Shown here: piece after piece, positions 60,786 through 64,000 of the stretch
Layout of the letters: each line of letters opens with the position of its first letter
Position numbering within the stretch: position 1 is the stretch's first letter
Source: Saksenaea vasiformis B4078
Taxonomy: Eukaryota; Mucoromycota; Mucoromycetes; Mucorales; Saksenaeaceae
Length of the DNA stretch: 64,000 nucleotides
Direction of reading: 5' to 3'
Assembly: GCA_000697055.1 (NCBI GenBank)
Contig: JNDT01001931.1
Location: forward strand, 124,001-188,000
Notes under the pieces: generated by a model
Database searches by the model: none
What the model saw: the letters and a program-made list of their open reading frames with translations, nothing else
What the model was told of the DNA's origin: nothing
Translations under genes and position numbers: made by a program

Positions 60786-63700
60786 TGGGTTTGCGAAGAG
60801 CTCGCCCTTTTCTCATGAAATTAGACAACAGAAAGCTCAACGAAAAACTTTCTTGCAAAATGGCAACGCTCATGCTGCTGCGAACACTGCTCTTGACATT
60901 GCAGAACTGTTGATCGCGCAGTGCGACGAGCTAGATCCCGACATGTCACCGGAGAAACAGAAGAAGGAAATAGAAAGCTATTTACTTGAGGCACTTCAAT
61001 ATTGTGAAAGAACTCGAAAAGTGTTTGCAAATGCTCAAGATACTGCGGGCCTTACAAAGTAAGGATGACTGACGATAAATCATTCTGGGGCACTTATAAG
61101 CGTTGCAGGATGTATGATTTGAGTGTTCAATGTCATCAACGGTACGCACACTCGGAAAGATAAAGAGAAGAAGTGAATAATGAGTCTTGACTTACGCGTA
61201 CATTTGAAGCCAAAATGAATATGACGCAGCTATCACCAACTGTAAATTGTGGTTGGATCTATTAGATAATGACCATTCCCAGAGCAAGACAGACCTACAG
61301 AGAGCATTCAAATCCTTAGCTGATATATATTTTACGCGAGGGTAGGGTAACTTGAAGTTTAAGCAGCTCGTTACTCATGTCCACTAGACATGATTCTGAG
61401 AAATCCAGATCCACCGACTTTGAGAATGCGCGAGTATACTATCTCAAGGAGCGTGAAGTGCTAGATACCTTGACAAGTATGATATCTTTATTTATTGCAC
61501 GTAGCCTTATGTTATTGTAGGTCAGGATTATGACGAAGATAGCAGAATTCTTGCCGATCTCATCCGTTCCAACAATTTCAATCTTGGAGTCATAGGAGCT
61601 AAATTTTCCGATCCAGAACACACATATGATGAATATCTTATTACAGCTTTGAAACAAGCACGAGACTTGGGTGATGCAGAAAATGAGAAGAAGACATGGT
61701 GGGAGTTAGGAAATGCATTTAAGAGACGAGGCGATCTTGCTCGAGTGCTACAATGTCAGGTGAAGGAGCTGTCGTTAATAAGACAGCATGGATTTATATA
61801 TGACGAAGTTCCATGTCTCGTAGAACGCGGTAAATATAATAAATCTGGACGACTCGAGCATAACGAACGATTTGCTGTTGTAGTGAAGACATATTTGGAA
61901 CTTGGAAATATCGAAGAAAGTCTGAAGATATGTCAAGAAATTAAAAGTAATGTCGATAATGCGTACAACCAGATGTTCACGGCTTGAGTAGCAATTGAAG
62001 GGGAAGACGAAGACATATCTTGGGTTAGTAACCTGTCAAGTTCGTTGTGTTTTGGTTTAATACCTGTGATTTAGTCAGCAACGAAGGAGCTAGTAACTTA
62101 TACGCAAGAGAAATTGCATGAGATCGCGGTGTTACCTACGAATAGGGACGAAGCAACAGTACGACATCACTCCTGTCTGTGCTTGGATCTAGGTAGGAGG
62201 TAAACGCTATGATTAGTTACTAAGGTTATTAGGTCAAACTCATTTCGACGCTGGTATGACGCAATCTGCTCTAAAATGGGCGGAAACTGCGCTAAAGAAT
62301 TTGGGACGAAATGAGGAAATCAATGTTGAACTTCAAGTACTACGAATTGATCTTTTGCAACTGAAGGCGAGCTCTCACTGGGAACTCCATGATACGGTAA
62401 ATAACTGACTCTACGTAACGGAAACCTGACTTCACTTCTAGTCATTATCTGCGCTCGTTGAGCTTAACAACGAGATACTAAGTTGCATCAGGACATATGT
62501 AACAGATACACGGGATAGAATTGATCTATCAAGACCGGTATTCGAACGATTTATAGCCATGTATGATTATTATAACGAACCGGTCGAGTCCGATCGATGG
62601 CGGCAGGTGGCAGTTGAGGCAGAAAAGGAATATGAACAGCTGGTAAAGTTATCAGAGTAGCACACAATATCTGATATTATCGATAGGAAAAAATACCAGA
62701 TATACCCGTTGAAGGAGACTATTCAGACTCTTACGTACCATCCCAAATCGATCAAGAGAATTCCACCACCGCCTCACTGGCATTTATGGTACCCTAAAAA
62801 GAAATGAATTCCTGGCTAGCCTGTAACATACAAACTAGACGGTGCGAGTGAATATCCCTATAGGAGATAGAGAAGAAACCCTCCTGATACCTTGCCGGAA
62901 GAATCGAGGAACTGTGGAATGGCTGATGCACGAGGCCTCCAAAAGGTCCTGGGAGGAATTTGGCGTCGAGGTACATGTATTTCTCGTTATCCAAGTTAAT
63001 AACAATACCATAGCCGATCATAAAACGGCTACAAATGAAAGGTGCCGATCTTTATCCCGACGATCTAGTAGCTGACGTTATGTTGGACATCGACTCTACA
63101 TTAATCGCGGTTACTGAAGGTGCAACTGAGATTGAGTTAAGAGAGTCCTGACAATACATTACAGGAATCAAAGAAAAGACATTTGCAGAACATTACGGAA
63201 ACATCTGTAGACGATCGAAAAAAAAGATAAACGCGAGTGTTATCGAATCTTTGAATATGCAAAAAGAAGGTGTACTCTCATTAAGAACAGCATGTAAGCG
63301 TTAAAAGAAATGTGAGAATACTTGGTAACGCGAATCAACTACCTTACAGCGCAATTCTCTGGTCATATCCCCGTAGTATGTGAATTACTGTCACACACCC
63401 AATTTATAACGCATTTAGACTTGTCACGAAGTTTGCTTCGTAAGTCAGAGTTATATTTTCGTCGCGTTACTAAATATTCGATAGGTGACGCTGATATGGA
63501 TACCATTATAGAAAGCTGTAGATTACCAGCGCATGTTGATCTGAGCGACAACCGGTTGACTTCAGCCACGCTAAAAAAATTGTGTCAGATACGGGTTTCA
63601 GGAATAGAGTCTCTATGTATGGCATTTAATCCACTAGGCGGAAGTGCCATTGAGCACGTAATTGACATCGTGATGCATTCGGACCTACGACACTTGGATC

Positions 63701-64000
63701 TGGAGGGTGCTTACATTGGAGGAGACTTTGATACCGAGCATATTATGAATGGCATAGACCATTATGTGAATTGCAAGTAAAAAATAAGCTTTTGTAAGTG
63801 AATTAACCTTCGATATAGTACGCTCCGTTTGTATATCCATAAATCTGAGCAAGAATGCATTTAAGACGGACATGCTGTTGCGATGGACGTCGCTACTGGC
63901 AAAAATGTCAAATATTAAGTCCTTATCCTTCACTGGAGTGACGTCCGAGACTCGATGGACTAACGTCCACCTATTGTCATCAATACAAGGGTACGTCTCC
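60760..64000 (+). CDS. TONSL/Tonsoku-like protein (partial, runs off right edge)
   Basis: Genome-maintenance scaffold; animal TONSL works with MMS22L at stalled forks, and plant TSK reads replicated chromatin. Sixteen exons fit without phase conflict: 60760-61058, 61109-61141, 61210-61341, 61388-61476, 61521-61946, 61992-62023, 62075-62192, 62233-62396, 62442-62642, 62687-62788, 62839-62970, 63014-63119, 63165-63293, 63350-63439, 63485-63772, 63819-63990. They encode about 837 residues. Order: TPR repeats (LEALQYCERTRKVF, KKTWWELGNAFKRRGDLARV), a short acidic segment GEDEDISW, more TPR-like helices, a UBL-like domain from about residue 533 (VRVNIPIGD, LLIPC, GADLYPDDLVADV) and leucine-rich repeats (THLDLSRSLL, HVDLSDNRL, RHLDLEGAYIGG). 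No ankyrin repeats are visible between TPR and UBL. Intron 63773-63818 is GC..AG. The start is uncertain. Confidence 0.82.

Overview
The window is nuclear DNA from a fungus. Genes carry many short spliceosomal introns (mostly 43-80 nt, GT..AG, often with a CTAAC/CTGAC-like branch site), genes are closely packed, and the proteins are fungal. The secreted RNase T2 resembles Rhizopus RNase Rh, and the set also includes TONSL-like, JMJD6-like and DUF4112 proteins. I infer an early-diverging fungus, most likely Mucoromycota (Mucorales-like); species is not determined. I built the gene models by hand from splice signals, and the exon lengths of each model sum to a multiple of three.

Layout. 0.1-4.5 kb: amino-acid transporter and a Whi3-like RNA-binding protein. 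5.9-9.1 kb: inositol-3-phosphate synthase, convergent with Get4. 10.8-16.1 kb: secreted RNase T2 and a PMS1/MLH2 mismatch-repair protein. 16.5-19.7 kb: an orphan protein, a DUF4112 membrane protein and a Pex30-like peroxin. 20.3-22.9 kb: RNA polymerase I subunit A49 and NSA2, head to head, both serving ribosome production. 23.9-28 kb: F-box protein and the kinetochore protein Nuf2. 29-32 kb: TatD-family hydrolase and V-ATPase subunit B, tail to tail. 34.1-37 kb: elongation factor 2. 38-39.5 kb: JMJD6-like hydroxylase. 45.1-48.8 kb: alpha-tubulin and a homeodomain protein. 53.4-55 kb: alpha-arrestin. 56.4-58.5 kb: GT15 mannosyltransferase-like protein and dynactin p24. 60.8-64 kb: a TONSL/Tonsoku-like protein that runs off the right edge.

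Between the genes, chiefly 28-34, 39.5-45, 48.8-53 and 55-60.8 kb, lies decayed mobile DNA. This includes two TA-flanked MITEs with related termini, a dispersed repeat of about 0.6-0.7 kb in four diverged copies, transposase remnants and two diverged tandem duplications. A compact four-exon gene of unknown function, whose exons are all short, sits inside this material at 40.8-41.4 kb.

Most genes are housekeeping (translation, cytoskeleton, genome maintenance, trafficking). I found no defence-type or biosynthetic cluster and no evidence for a new multi-gene system. The observations most worth following are the hidden four-exon gene, the TONSL-like protein without visible ankyrin repeats, the altered GT15 motifs, the EF-2 start and the repeat families.
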